From contig OY752140.1 of the NCBI GenBank assembly GCA_963573315.1, positions 3,596,001-3,660,000 on the forward strand: a DNA stretch of 64,000 nt, read 5' to 3'. Within the stretch, counting starts at the first letter, position 1. Every line of letters begins with the position of its first letter. The DNA is from Entomortierella parvispora. Lineage: Eukaryota; Mortierellomycota; Mortierellomycetes; Mortierellales; Mortierellaceae. Both the position numbers and the translations under genes were made by a program. The notes under the pieces were generated by a model. That model saw only the letters and a list, made by a program, of their open reading frames with translations, was not told the origin of the DNA and did no database searches. Below, piece by piece: positions 44,932 through 56,183 of the stretch.

Positions 44932-47900
44932 ATGTCAAACTCAAGCGCGTACCTGGTCGGCACCTTGCTCGACAAGGTATATCTTCCCAACTGCTGCGGC
45001 CCGTCTCTCGCTCCTCCGGCCTTTGCCTCGCTTTCATGTTCTGCTCGAGCGTCACTCTTCTTGCCTCACCTTCCCCTTCCTCCTCTCTCGAAACAGAACT
45101 GACCAGCTCGCCCACACGTTTATTCCTGTTGCCTCCTATAGATGAAATCGGACGATGCCGACTTTCGTTTCATGGCCACCAATGATCTCATCACCGAGTT
45201 GCAGAACCCCTCATTCAACATTGAGGAGAATACAGAGAAAAAGATTGTCGACAAGATCTTGCTCCTCATGAACGATAAGAACGGTGAGGTGCAGAACATT
45301 GCCGTTAAATGGTACGAGCCAGAACATGGGTTTATATTGCTCAAGGAGAAAGAACAGAAATGGCTGGAGGCGCAGAAAGTGCAAAAGGACCTCTGTTTGA
45401 TTGACACACTCTTCCTCCCCGTTACTCCCATTACTTGTATACTGTAATAGTCTTGGCCCTCTCGTGAAAAAGGTCCAGGAAAACCAGCTTCAGCAGATTG
45501 TCGATAGTCTTTGCGGGTTTATTTCTCAGGACAAGGAAGACCTGCGGGAGATTGCCAGCATCGGTCTCAAAACCGTTATTGTTCAGGTTCCCGTCAACTC
45601 GGTCGTCGCCATCAACGTTTGCAAGCGCCTTGTTCCTCGTCTTCTGTCCCAGCTTGAGAGCGTAAAGATTAGATATTGAAAAAGGCCCCTAGTTCAGTCA
45701 CGTCAAGCCATAACATGGATTCTAACACCTAACCTCGTGGTTTATAGTCAAACTCAAGTTACGACGCCCAGATGGACGCTCTGGACATTTTGAGTGAAGT
45801 TCTCTTCAGATTCGGAAACGTCCTCGCCACCACTAGTCTCCAAAAGCAAACTGCCAACACTCTCTTTGCCCTTCTAAGCCAATCTCGTCCTGCTTTGCGC
45901 AAGAGAGCCTCGATGGCCATCGGCAACCTCGTCGCCCATGTGCCAGATGACATCTTTGATGACTTGATGAAGAAGATTCTCGCTGGACTGGAAACCTCAA
46001 GGAATTCAACTGAACGTCTCAGGACATATATTCAAGCCACTGGAACCATCAGGTACGTATAACAAAGGCTTTTTGGTTGGCAAAAATATACTATGCTGTG
46101 CCTGCTTCTTTTTGCGAAATCTTAACCCCCACTTTTCCTGGATCCCATTTTCTAGCCGAGCAAATGCACCGAGATTTGGAAAGTTCTTGGGTAGCGCAGC
46201 CCCTTCAATCATCAAATACATGGATCTGGAAGACGACGAACTTCGCGAGAGCGCACTTCAGGCTCTAGAGTCGTTTGTGCTTCGTTGCCCCTCCGAAATC
46301 ACCCCCTTCATTGACACCATCATCAGCCTCGGACTCAAGTTTCTTCGCTATGACCCCAACTATGATGATGGCGAGGACGAGGAGGAGGATGAAGATGAAA
46401 ATATGGACTCTGATGATGAGGATGAAGATGAGGACGACGATGATGGGTAAGACTCAAGGAGGAAATAGGATTTTCATCACAAAAACGGCAACCACTTACT
46501 TTCCCTCGCATCCCTTCTCATAGTGACTACTCTGATGATGATGACATGTCCTGGAAGGTCCGTCGCACTTCCGCAAAGCTGCTTGCTGCTATTATCGGTA
46601 CTCGTCAGGACCTTCTTGGACAGCTCTACGCCACCATCGCCCCTTCTCTTATTAATCGCTTCAAGGAACGTGAGGAAACTGTGCGGATTGAAATCCTTCA
46701 GACCTTTATCACCCTGCTTCGTCAGACAAACACATATGGCGGTGCAGAATACGAAGTAGATCTTAGCGTCGAGAGCATCACCAAGAAGCGCAAGGGTAGC
46801 CGTCCTGGAACCCCTATTGAGACTGATCAAAGGTAATAGCGGAATGACAGACAAACTGAGAACTGAAATGTCCACAGTGCAACAAGTGTACTCATTTATT
46901 TATCATTGGTATTCTTCTATAGTCCAAAAGCCTTGCTCCGTGGACAGGTCCCTCGCCTTACAAAGAACTTGTCCAAGCAAATGCTGTCAAAGGCGTCCTC
47001 AAAGTCTCTCCAGACGCGTGTTTCGGGATTCATCCTTCTCAAGGAGTTGGTGACGGTCTTGAGGGGTGGATTGGAAAACACCTATATTCTCTTTGTCCCC
47101 TCAGTTCGCCAGTCTCTCTCCACATCGTCTCAGCACGGCGACCACCACTTGGCTACCAACTCCAACTTGAAGATTGAAGCTCTAGGATTCCTTCGCAGCC
47201 TGTTCAGAACCCATTCTCCAGAAGTCTTCCAGAGGCATTTGGATGCACTCTGCCCTCCTGTCATCACTGCCATTCAGGACAAATTTTACAAGATTTCGTC
47301 CGAGGCGTTGATCTGCTGCATGGAGCTCATCAAGGTTGTCCGTCACATGACCTTTGACGAGGATGCTCAGAAATACTCGTATGGTCCTTTGGGAGCAGAC
47401 GCAAAGCCCCATGTCCTCAACATCTACAATGTCATCTTGCAGCGCGTCTCAACTGCAGATGCTGATCAGGAGGTCAAGGAGCGCAGCATCCTCTGCTTGG
47501 GAGTATTGCTCTCCCGCGTGGGCGATGAGCTCAAGGCCGAGCTGTCCAACAGTTTGCCCCTGCTGCTTGAGAAGCTTCAGAATGAACTTACTCGTTTGAT
47601 GGCTGTCAAGACCCTTTCCCAGATTGTTGAAAGCCCTGTCTGTGGTGATGCCGAAATCAAAGCCCCCATTCTCGAGGCCGTTCCCGAGGTCGCATCGCTG
47701 TTGAGAAAGAGCAACAGGCCCCTCAAAGTTGCGAGTCTGCACTTTTTGGATGTTTCCATTCGAAGGTATCTTGGCCTACTTAATTGATCGTAAACCTCTA
47801 GTGCTGGTAAGAAGAGAGAGAGACGTTGGTATTTATTATCTTTTCTGTGAACTCTTGATAGATTTGGCAAGGTCTTGCCCACCTCGACTTATGATGAGCT

Positions 47901-49913
47901 TTTGAACGAGTTGAAGCCTTTGATCTCTGAGGAGGACCTTCACCTTTTGCCTTTGGGTCTTACCTCAGTTGTCTCTATTCTTCATGCCAATCCTGCCAGC
48001 ATCACTGTTGTCAAGCAAGAGATCCTGCCTTCGGTCCTTCAGTTGGTCAAGTCTCCTTTGATCCAGGGCCATGCTCTCGACTCTTTGCTGGCGCTCTTTG
48101 CAGCCCTCGTGCGCACAAATGACAAAGAGTTCCAGGCTCTTATCAGTGGCCTCTTGGAACCCGCCAACGCTCCTCCTCGCGATGGTCAGCTCGCTCTTTC
48201 CAAGCAAGCTTTCTCGACCATTGCTCAATGTATTGCCGTGTTGTGCCTGAACTCTGATAGAAACGCCAACGCCACTGTGTCTGAATTTGTGCACAAGATT
48301 GAGGATGCGCGTACCACGGATTCTCAAAAGTACCTTGCCTTGATCACTTTGGGAGAGATTGGTCGCCGTGTGTCTTTGACTGGTCATGCCACTCTTCACA
48401 CGTCCATCTTGGCTATGTTCAACGTTCACTCGGAGGAGATCCGATCCGCTGCTGCTTTCGCCATCGGTAACTGGATGATATTATATTCGAGCATGCATTG
48501 CTGAATTCCTCCCTCTGACCTTTATTTCGTATTCTCTGCTATTAGGAAATGTGAGCGCTGGAAATGTGGGTGTTTATGTCCCTATTATCATGCAAGAGAT
48601 CCAAAAGGACCCCAAGAAGCGATACCTCTTGTTGCATGCTCTCAAGGAGGTCATTACTCGCTACACCCAGAAGCAGGGTGGTCAGGAATTGGAGACGCAT
48701 GCTTCCGAGATCTGGTTCGTGATTTTTCTTTTAAAATTGTTCTGATTTCATGATTGAATAAGAACATCCGCATTGCTAACACCTTTCCCCCCTTTTTCCA
48801 TTTCGCCTCTTAGGACTCTTTTGTTTGACAACTGTGAGAGCAAGGAAGAAGGAACCCGCAATGTCGTTGCAGAGTGTCTCGGAAAGCTGACGCTCACCAA
48901 CCCTTACAAGTTCTTGCCAGAATTGCAGGTATGCCATGAGATTTTGGTTATTTTGACAGGATAGGTACTGTGGATGGAGAGACTAATGTTCTGGATATCC
49001 CTTTTATAATTTCCGTAGGAGCGTCTTCGATCAAGCTCTCCTCAAATCCGTGGCACAGTTGTGTCTGCCTTCAAGTACACGTTCACAGATAATACTCGAA
49101 GCTACGATGAACTTCTTCGTCCTTTGATTGTAGAGTTCTTGTCATTGATGAAGGATACCGATTTGAACGTTCGTCGTCTTTCTCTCACGACTCTGGACTC
49201 TGCTGCGCACAACAAGCCCTACTTGATTCGCGACGTTCTTGGTCAGCTTTTGCCTCTTCTCTACCAGGAAACTGCCGTTGTGGAGGAGCTTATCCATATT
49301 GTGGAGATGGGACCCTTCAAGCACAGAGTCGATGACGGTATTGAAATCCGCAAGTCTGCTTTCGAGTGCATGTACACGCTCTTGGAGAAGTGCCGCGACA
49401 AGGTCGAGATCTTTGCCTTTATTGACCGCATCCTGGTCGGCTTGGTGGATCAACCCGATATCAAAATGCTGTGCCACTTGACCCTTGTTCGCCTTTCGAT
49501 TGTGTCTCCCACTGCTGTCGCTCAACGTATGCTTTATTATTTTACGATGCAACCGTGATCATTCTCGCCTTACTATGATGAATGATTTTAACCCTTTCTG
49601 TGCATCTTTTTGTTCCATAGGTTTGGATGATATGGTTGAGCCATTGCAGACTACTCTCAACTTTAAGCTCAAGCCATCGGCTGTGAAGCAGGAAATTGAA
49701 AAGAACCAGGAATTGGTCCGATCAGCACTGCGCGCGATTGCTTTCCTCTCCAAGCTTGCGGACCCAACCTTGACGCCCAAGTTTGCACTGTTCTTGCACG
49801 AGGTGCGTCAGGGACCCAACGCCTATGACCTGAACCAGTACGTCGCAGAGAGTGAGAGCCGCGAGGACCTTTACTCGAACCAGTTCAAAGGCGAGGCCAT
49901 GGATCTTAGTTAA
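44932..49913 (+). CDS. CAND1: Cullin-associated NEDD8-dissociated protein CAND1
   Basis: HEAT-repeat exchange factor that binds deneddylated cullin-RBX1 and swaps substrate receptors of SCF ligases. Twelve exons join in frame to 1287 aa, close to the known size: 44932-44976, 45142-45311, 45451-45661, 45748-46052, 46156-46446, 46524-46832, 46923-47765, 47862-48466, 48546-48714, 48814-48928, 49019-49526 and 49621-49913. Diagnostic features are the N-terminal [19 protein letters not shown] region, the long acidic Asp/Glu tract followed by [13 protein letters not shown] (across 46370-46560), [13 protein letters not shown], the [18 protein letters not shown] block, and a C-terminal [11 protein letters not shown]. 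No truncation is seen. It is head to head with the deubiquitinase gene, so the two ubiquitin-pathway genes may share control (inference). Confidence 0.95.
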
Positions 49914-49981
49914 AAAGAATATGAAAGAGAACGAATGAGAAAAAGTTGATGTCGCCTTTTGAGTTTTCCCAGGCGTCGAAA

Positions 49982-49987
49982 AATAAA
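49982..49987 (+). terminator. AATAAA signal of CAND1
   Basis: AATAAA 69 nt after the CAND1 stop codon. Confidence 0.6.
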
Positions 49988-50693
49988 GAATCGATTGCGA
50001 TTGTAAACAACAAACAAGTGAAAAGGCAGACTGAAAGATAGGAAGGATGCTGTCTGTTGTGCCACCTTCACCTCTGGACAGCGCCAATCAAAGCAAGGAA
50101 GGCGTTCTCAGAAGCGGCAGCCAATCAGCAGTGGAAATTTTCTTGCTCTTTGTTCCTGTAGCGTGGCGTGGCGTCAAAGTTCAAAGCTTCTCTCTGTTGG
50201 TCACAACCGTTGTTGGTCTATAACTCCTGGTGTTCCGTTGGCGAAAGAGGAGGAGAGGGAGGACAAAGAGTTGAAAGTTGAGAGCCCTTGATAGATATTC
50301 GGTTTGCTGACTGAAGCCTATCCTACGTATCGTCAGGGTCGCAAACAAAGTTGAATTGGGAATAGCCGAAGGAGAGCCGGAAACCGAGGTGCGTGATTGG
50401 ACTGACTTGGACCATATAGTTTTGGTTGGCTTGATTGCATCCTTTTTTTTTTGTTCTTTCATTAGCAATTCATAGACGGCGTAGGGTGTGAAGAGGGTTG
50501 AAAAGCTTTTCTTCCATCTCAATTGATGGTTGTCAACACTCTCTCACTCCTTGGTCTAAAAAAGACCGTTGTGTAAATTGTAGAACGGGACGAACTGCAC
50601 AGTAAAAAAAAGTTCTTTCCGCATTACTCTGCAGACAGACATGGGTGGCAGATAGTCTATTGCAGTCGTGTTGTACGCCCATGCTGGCATGCT

Positions 50694-50710
50694 GGGGGGG
50701 GGGGGGGGGG
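50694..50710. repeat. G17 homopolymer
   Basis: Seventeen consecutive G in intergenic DNA; able to form a G-quadruplex on the plus strand. Length may be affected by sequencing error. Confidence 0.85.
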
Positions 50711-52389
50711 ACCCTGCCGAATGTTTCCGGCCAATGAGATCCATTGGATAGCATGTGCCTGTTCTCACCAAATGGGACGCCGTGTTTTTCATTCCGTGTT
50801 TTCGTCAACACACGCAGTTGCACTAGACCGAGGGCAACCATTTGCAGAGGGACAAACAACAACAACCACTACAACAACATCTTCAAATTGACACCCAAGC
50901 GTGGGACAAAGACATGAGTTGGACGGTGAAGTTCAAACGAGAGCATCATGAGCTTGCAAACAAAACAGCAAGGAAGCTGCTGGAAGGAAAGGAAAGGGGT
51001 GGGTTGCTTATGAGGTTGGGATACATGATGGGGACAAGGCCGAAGTCGTGTGTGTGTGCTCAAACAAATTGTCGTTATTATTTCCCACCAATTGGACATG
51101 TACCTGTCAACGAGGTGAAAGTGTAGGGAAGTGGGTGCTCAGAAAAGATTGTTCAATTGCTGGATTATGGTTGCCCTCTCCCCTGCCATGTGTTTGAAAA
51201 ATACCCAAAACACAAGAGAGAAGGGAATGTCAATCTGTGCCCACCAAAAGACGATCCCCCGGCTCAAAAGAATAAAGACAACCAATCCATCCCTTGCCTG
51301 GTGTATGTGTGTGTGTCCCTGTCATTCTGCAAACACCTGTTAATTGACATGGACACACGAACCGCGTTCATCTCGCGCGTCTTGCCTCTATCTTCTCAGC
51401 TGATTGTGGATGGAAAAAGAGGCGTGGCCACCAACGAGATGACCGTGGATGACGAAGAAACACGGAAACAGCAAAACAACAAAATAAGAAAAAGTGCCAC
51501 CCCTGGAGTTCTCCACACTGCGCCAACCCGTGCAAGCTTGGCGTGTGGAGAATATATCCAAGGTGTAAAAGAATGTGAAAGAGAAGAAAGAAAAAAGAGA
51601 GACCAGCAGGTGGATACGCTGTGGACATCTTTGGGGTCGCGTGTTGCCTGCGATGGAGCATTCATTGCCCCAACATGTGGACCCCTGACTCGCTATTGTT
51701 GTCGTTAGTGGCTAAGGGTCAGATTCAGGAACGCGATCCGTCGTGGAGGAACATGAGGACAAGGGAAAGAAAAGAGAAGAGACGGACGAGCAACATCATC
51801 AAGCAACAAACAGCTTTGCGCCCCAACACTCTAGGAGAAGGCTGTTCTCGGCCGGAAGAATCAGCAACAGCGACAGAAACAACAAAGGAACAACAAGAAA
51901 CAACACAAAACAAGAAACAACACGCGTCGCGATTCTTCCCCCCACGCAAATCAACAAGCAAGCAGGCAAGCAACAAGCAAGGCACACACACAGACAGGCA
52001 GTTCATTTGCCAGTTGCAGCCAAGCAAGGTACCATTCCTTCGTTCGTTCATTCATAGTCTTTATTATTGTCCATTCAATTGACTTCACCCGCCTAAAGAA
52101 AGAAAGAAGGAAAGAAAGAAAAAGAGAGCGCGACCCCGCCTGCAGCCAATCCCTCCCTGCCTTCACCTGGGAGCACTCTCATTTCTCGTTCCCTTCATTC
52201 TCCTCCTCCCTCTCCTCTTCTCTTCTCTTCACTTTCCTCTCCTCTCCTCTCCCCACTCACTCTCCACTCTTCACTCTCCCCCCATTGCATCTCTCTTTCT
52301 TTCATCCTCTTCCATTTCTCCCTTTTCACTCTCCACCTCATTCTCCTGCTCGTTCTCAATCCTCGATCGACATCCATCCCAGGCATCCG

Positions 52390-54285
52390 ATGCTGTCGCT
52401 CATACGACCCTCCTCCTCTCCTTGTTCGCACCCGCACCCGGACACCCTTGACTTGTGTCCCACCGTCCCTGCCCCTGCCCCTGGCAATATCGCGGCAGCC
52501 CCTGAAGTCCTTGCCACTTCTGCCCCTGCTCCTGTCTCGTCTTCATCCACCTCCTCATTATCGTACTCGTCCACATTCTCTGCCACCACTGCGCCTACCG
52601 GCGTCTCCCCTCAAAGGACCAGACCTCACTTCAAACCCGCTTCTGCGCCTCTCAACAATGCTGCCAGCTACAAGGCCTTTGTCGCCCAGTTCACTGCCAA
52701 CGCGCCTCAACCCTACGGTGTGATCCCACCTCGAAAGAAGAGAACAGGACCCACCTCCCGTTCTGCCGGCAGTGTGTCAAAGGTCTCCCTCTCCTCAAGG
52801 AGTTCGCCAACTGCAACCTCGCCCCCTGTTTCCTCTAGCAACTCATTGGAATTGCTGCCAACGACAAAGAGCGCCAACAACAACACTACCACCACCAGCA
52901 ACAACGAAAGCAGCAAGAGCCACTTTGTCCAGCCGTTGTTCCACTCATTACAATCTTTACTTCCCGAATCAACGTCGTCGTCTTCCCGCTTGGGATTCTG
53001 GGCCAACCTCAAAGCCCAATATCTGGCATCGGCATGGTCCAGCAGTGATCGTACGCAGGGAAGGAGGAACTCCGTTGCCACCTCCGAAGCCCATATTCTC
53101 TTGCCGCCAGCTGCACTCCGTGTCGCCAACAGCGCTCCCGTTGCTGCTGTCGATGCGACCCCTCTACGAGCTACTCCCCTCTCTCTATCGGATGCACCCC
53201 TCTCCTTGCCCAATCTTGCCTCCCCCGCATGTTCCTACCACGGATCGGTCTCTTACCCGGTCTCTGTGGCAGCCATGGACAAGTTCAAGGTGGTTCGTTC
53301 GGACACGATCCCGCTAAAGACTTTTACGTATCTGGAAACGCCCGTTGTCGACCGACCTAGATCACAGTCTTCCGTAACTATCCACACTAAGAACCAAGCT
53401 ACCAAGAACACGGGGACTCTTACTCCTCCCGTCATTGCCTCCGCAACTGTTACAAAGGACAGCAGCAACAAGCGTCACGAGAGTTCGTTACTGCCACCGC
53501 CTCTTCCTCGACATCTCTTGACACGCGAGACTCGTTCCAACGCTGACTATCTGCGCATGATGGCTGCCGAGCTGAGAATGATTCGATCTCGCAAGCTCAT
53601 CTCCCCTTTGAAGCCCAGAGGATACTTACCCCGAAGAAAGGATCCCTTCCGCTTTGGTATGCCAAGTTTGATTCGCTTCACGACTTTGCCCTTTCCCTCC
53701 CCTGTCCCCCTCTTTTCTTTACTTTCCTGCGCTCCCCTTTTTACATTTATGGTTCCTTGTCGTGTCTTGTCGTGTGAGGGAGAGCGAACGAAAAACAATT
53801 GACCCCAAGGACTTTTGAACAGGTGGACGGAACTTATTTTGGGGTTGGGTCGTCATGGTGGCCTTTTGTTTGTTGTTTTTATTTTCCTCTTGCTGATGGG
53901 TGATGGAGGTGAATGATAGCATGGCGTAGACTGGCATTGTTGTTTTGTTTGCTCTGTGTTTCCGACCATCGCCGGTAGTCTGGCGCCACATGCCTTCATC
54001 CTCTTGTTTTTTTGGGCAAAACTCCTTTTGTGTGTACGACGCGAGACTGGACGCGTGTCAATTGCCATGACTCCATGACTAAAACCGTGTTTTCCTTCAT
54101 TGTTGTCTCAACTTTCTTTAGCCAAGTCCACACTCTGTGAGACTTTTGTCCGCTTGCGCGAGGAAGACGATCATCCATTGAACGACATCATGGTCGGCTC
54201 CTGGTCCTCGGTCTCGTCCTCTGACACGTACATGTCGGCTTCGTCCTCCATGAGCTATCACTCATCCAGCGAAGAGTACTACTGA
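52390..54285 (+). CDS. Serine-rich protein of unknown function with a conserved-looking basic C-terminal block
   Basis: Two exons (52390-53656 and 54122-54285) join to 476 aa. I do not recognise the family. The first 330 residues are low-complexity Ser/Pro/Thr/Ala. Islands that look constrained are SYKAFVAQFT followed by NAPQPYGVIPPRKKR, LGFWANLKAQYLASAW, and above all the C-terminal NADYLRMMAAELRMIRS, then LISPLKPRGYLPRRKDPFRF spanning the splice site. The last exon continues in frame with STLCETFVRLREED and ends in a serine/tyrosine-rich tail (SSSEEYY). The intron, 465 nt, is much longer than others here. Start chosen at MLSLIRP; an in-frame ATG at 52285 would add 35 residues of leader-like sequence. 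Perhaps a regulatory or scaffold protein; this is a guess. Confidence 0.72.
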
Positions 54286-55525
54286 AGAACGTGATCGCGA
54301 CGCGTGTCATCATCCTTGTGTCTTCTTGTGTTTCGATTGTGTCTTTGTTTCGTCTCGTCTGAGGTCGAGACAAAGGCTCTCTTACTTCCTCTGTTCCCTG
54401 TGTGTGTGTCTCTTGTTCCGCTGGCCTGCTAAACAACAGCCGGTAAGTCCAGACGCGAGCCCGTCCTTCGTTTTTTTCACAGCGCAACATTGTGCGGAGT
54501 ATGAACTCAACGGGCAGAGATGCCGATTGTGACCCCATTGACTGAACTTGGTTTTTTTTTCATCGCTTTACAGCCATGGCTCAACTCGCTTTTGCAGCCG
54601 TTCACAGTTGGATCTCAGCTTGACAGCTGAGGGGACACATTCACCCACGTTGCGACACAAGGACACCCCTGACAACTTCTAGGTGCAGGATCGATCGACC
54701 ACAACATGAACCCTGTCTGAACTCAATTCAACCTTCCCATCACCGTCACCTTCGCGACCACCCAGATCCAGGGATCCCAACCATCTTGTCACTGTTCTCT
54801 ATTTCAAGGTGGTTCAAGCCCTTTTCTTTTTTTTTGCTCATCCTATCAAGCAAGCAGCGGAGAGTCTCCTGGGGTTGGTCTCCGCTTGGACCATGCTCGA
54901 ATTTTCTTCCCCCTTCTTTTCATCGCATTCTTTTTTTCATCGTCCGCTGTTTGTCTGCGCCGTGCATGCATTTTTGCATCTCTTTTTTTTTTTTTATCTT
55001 TCTTTTTCGACCCATTTTTTTTTTTTGTAAGCCGAGCATTTTCATTCATTCTCCTCCATTGTCCACGAATCATTGAGCCACAGGACCTGCCCGGTTGGCC
55101 TTCCCTTCCCTTTTGGGGGTGAGAGGCTTTCCTTTCTTTTGGACAAAAACAGCATGTTCTCTTTGCATCATTTCATACAACAAGTCATCCCAACCACAAA
55201 CGGACGGTCGACAGTTGACAGACATACACACTCACCCCCCCCCCCACTTCAGCCATTCCAGCACCACCACGACAACAAATCAACAAATGTGCCACTCCTT
55301 TCCAGATTTTCTGGGGAGTGCCAGAGTTTTTTTCACGAGAGCTTTGGAAGGGACGAGAGCACATCTTTCGGGCCGGATGAAATCTCAACGTTTGATCCCC
55401 CCCGTCCTCACCCCCCCTCTCTCTTTTTCTCGTGCGTTTTCGTGCGTTGCCTTTTTCTTTTTCATTAGGATCCAAAGGGATTTGATCCCGCTTCCAGATC
55501 CTCTTCAGCATTTATACTCCTTATA

Positions 55526-55549
55526 CCCCCACCCCCACCCCCACCACCA
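55526..55549 (-). repeat. CCCCCA repeat, G-quadruplex motif on the minus strand
   Basis: Three C5 runs separated by single A and followed by two CC runs. On the minus strand this gives three G5 tracts with one-base loops, downstream of the PEP carboxykinase transcript. Confidence 0.75.
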
Positions 55550-56064
55550 CACCTCTTTGCATACCATAGTCTAGTTGTACCATTATCTTAATAATACAAA
55601 CACCATTCCACTCCATTTCTTTTTTGGGTATTTTCCCACGTCAATCCGTTTGTTTAGGGGAGAGAATGCCCTTGACTGAACTGCCGACCTGTCTGAGACC
55701 CATCCCCCCCCCTTTCCCCCCTGCGAATGGTAAACCTCTTTCAACCTCTTTCCTAACCTGATAATCGAACCTTGGACACTTTGCCTGGGCGCTGAGAACA
55801 CCAGTACCTTTGCTATATTTGGGTATTTAGTTTTTGTATTGGCCAACATGGTACATTTACTTTGGGTGAAAGAGCGAGGAGACATGCATACCCCACACCC
55901 CAAGAAGAGAATGGTACTCACGCTGCCCAAGTACTGCAACTTGAAGTAAGGAATGAGTTTCCGTTCTTTTCAAGCCATTGGCGCGCCTGCTCCTACTCTG
56001 ATCACATGGATGACCCGCTTCAGCCCTCACCAGGTGGCCCCATTCATGGTAGCATTCCTTTTTT

Positions 56065-56070
56065 TTTATT
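56065..56070 (-). terminator. AATAAA signal of PEP carboxykinase
   Basis: TTTATT on the plus strand, 114 nt past the minus-strand stop codon. Confidence 0.5.
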
Positions 56071-56183
56071 GTCTTTGAAAGTTAGAACAGAATGCTTTTT
56101 TTTTCTTTTGTTCTACCGTAATCGTGAGGCGGTTATCGTTACCTGCATGATAATTCATGTCGATGGTTTCCTTTTTCTGTCTT

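Larger units (their letters stand above)
49914..52389. other. Gene-free 2.5 kb interval between CAND1 and the serine-rich gene
   Basis: Starts with the CAND1 3' end (AATAAA at 49982-49987). It holds a run of 17 G (50694-50710), CAACA- and AGCAAGCA-type repeats (50855-50880, 51950-51985) and a long CT-rich leader (52190-52340) before the next start codon. Short open frames at 50842-51126 and 51157-51708 show no family resemblance. Confidence 0.45.
54286..56183. other. Gene-free 1.9 kb interval before PEP carboxykinase
   Basis: Only pyrimidine-rich, low-complexity frames are found. Visible elements are T-runs around 54980-55025, a C-run at 55235-55245, a C5A repeat at 55526-55544 and the PEP carboxykinase polyadenylation signal (TTTATT 56065-56070). 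Apparent open frames are artefacts of the CT-rich composition. Confidence 0.45.

Noticed and set aside
44571-45185. 204-aa open frame overlapping the CAND1 start
   Set aside because: A product of CT-rich sequence in another frame; CAND1 itself is firmly supported here.
50842-51708. Short genes between CAND1 and the serine-rich gene
   Set aside because: Frames are short, low in complexity and overlap on several phases without any motif.
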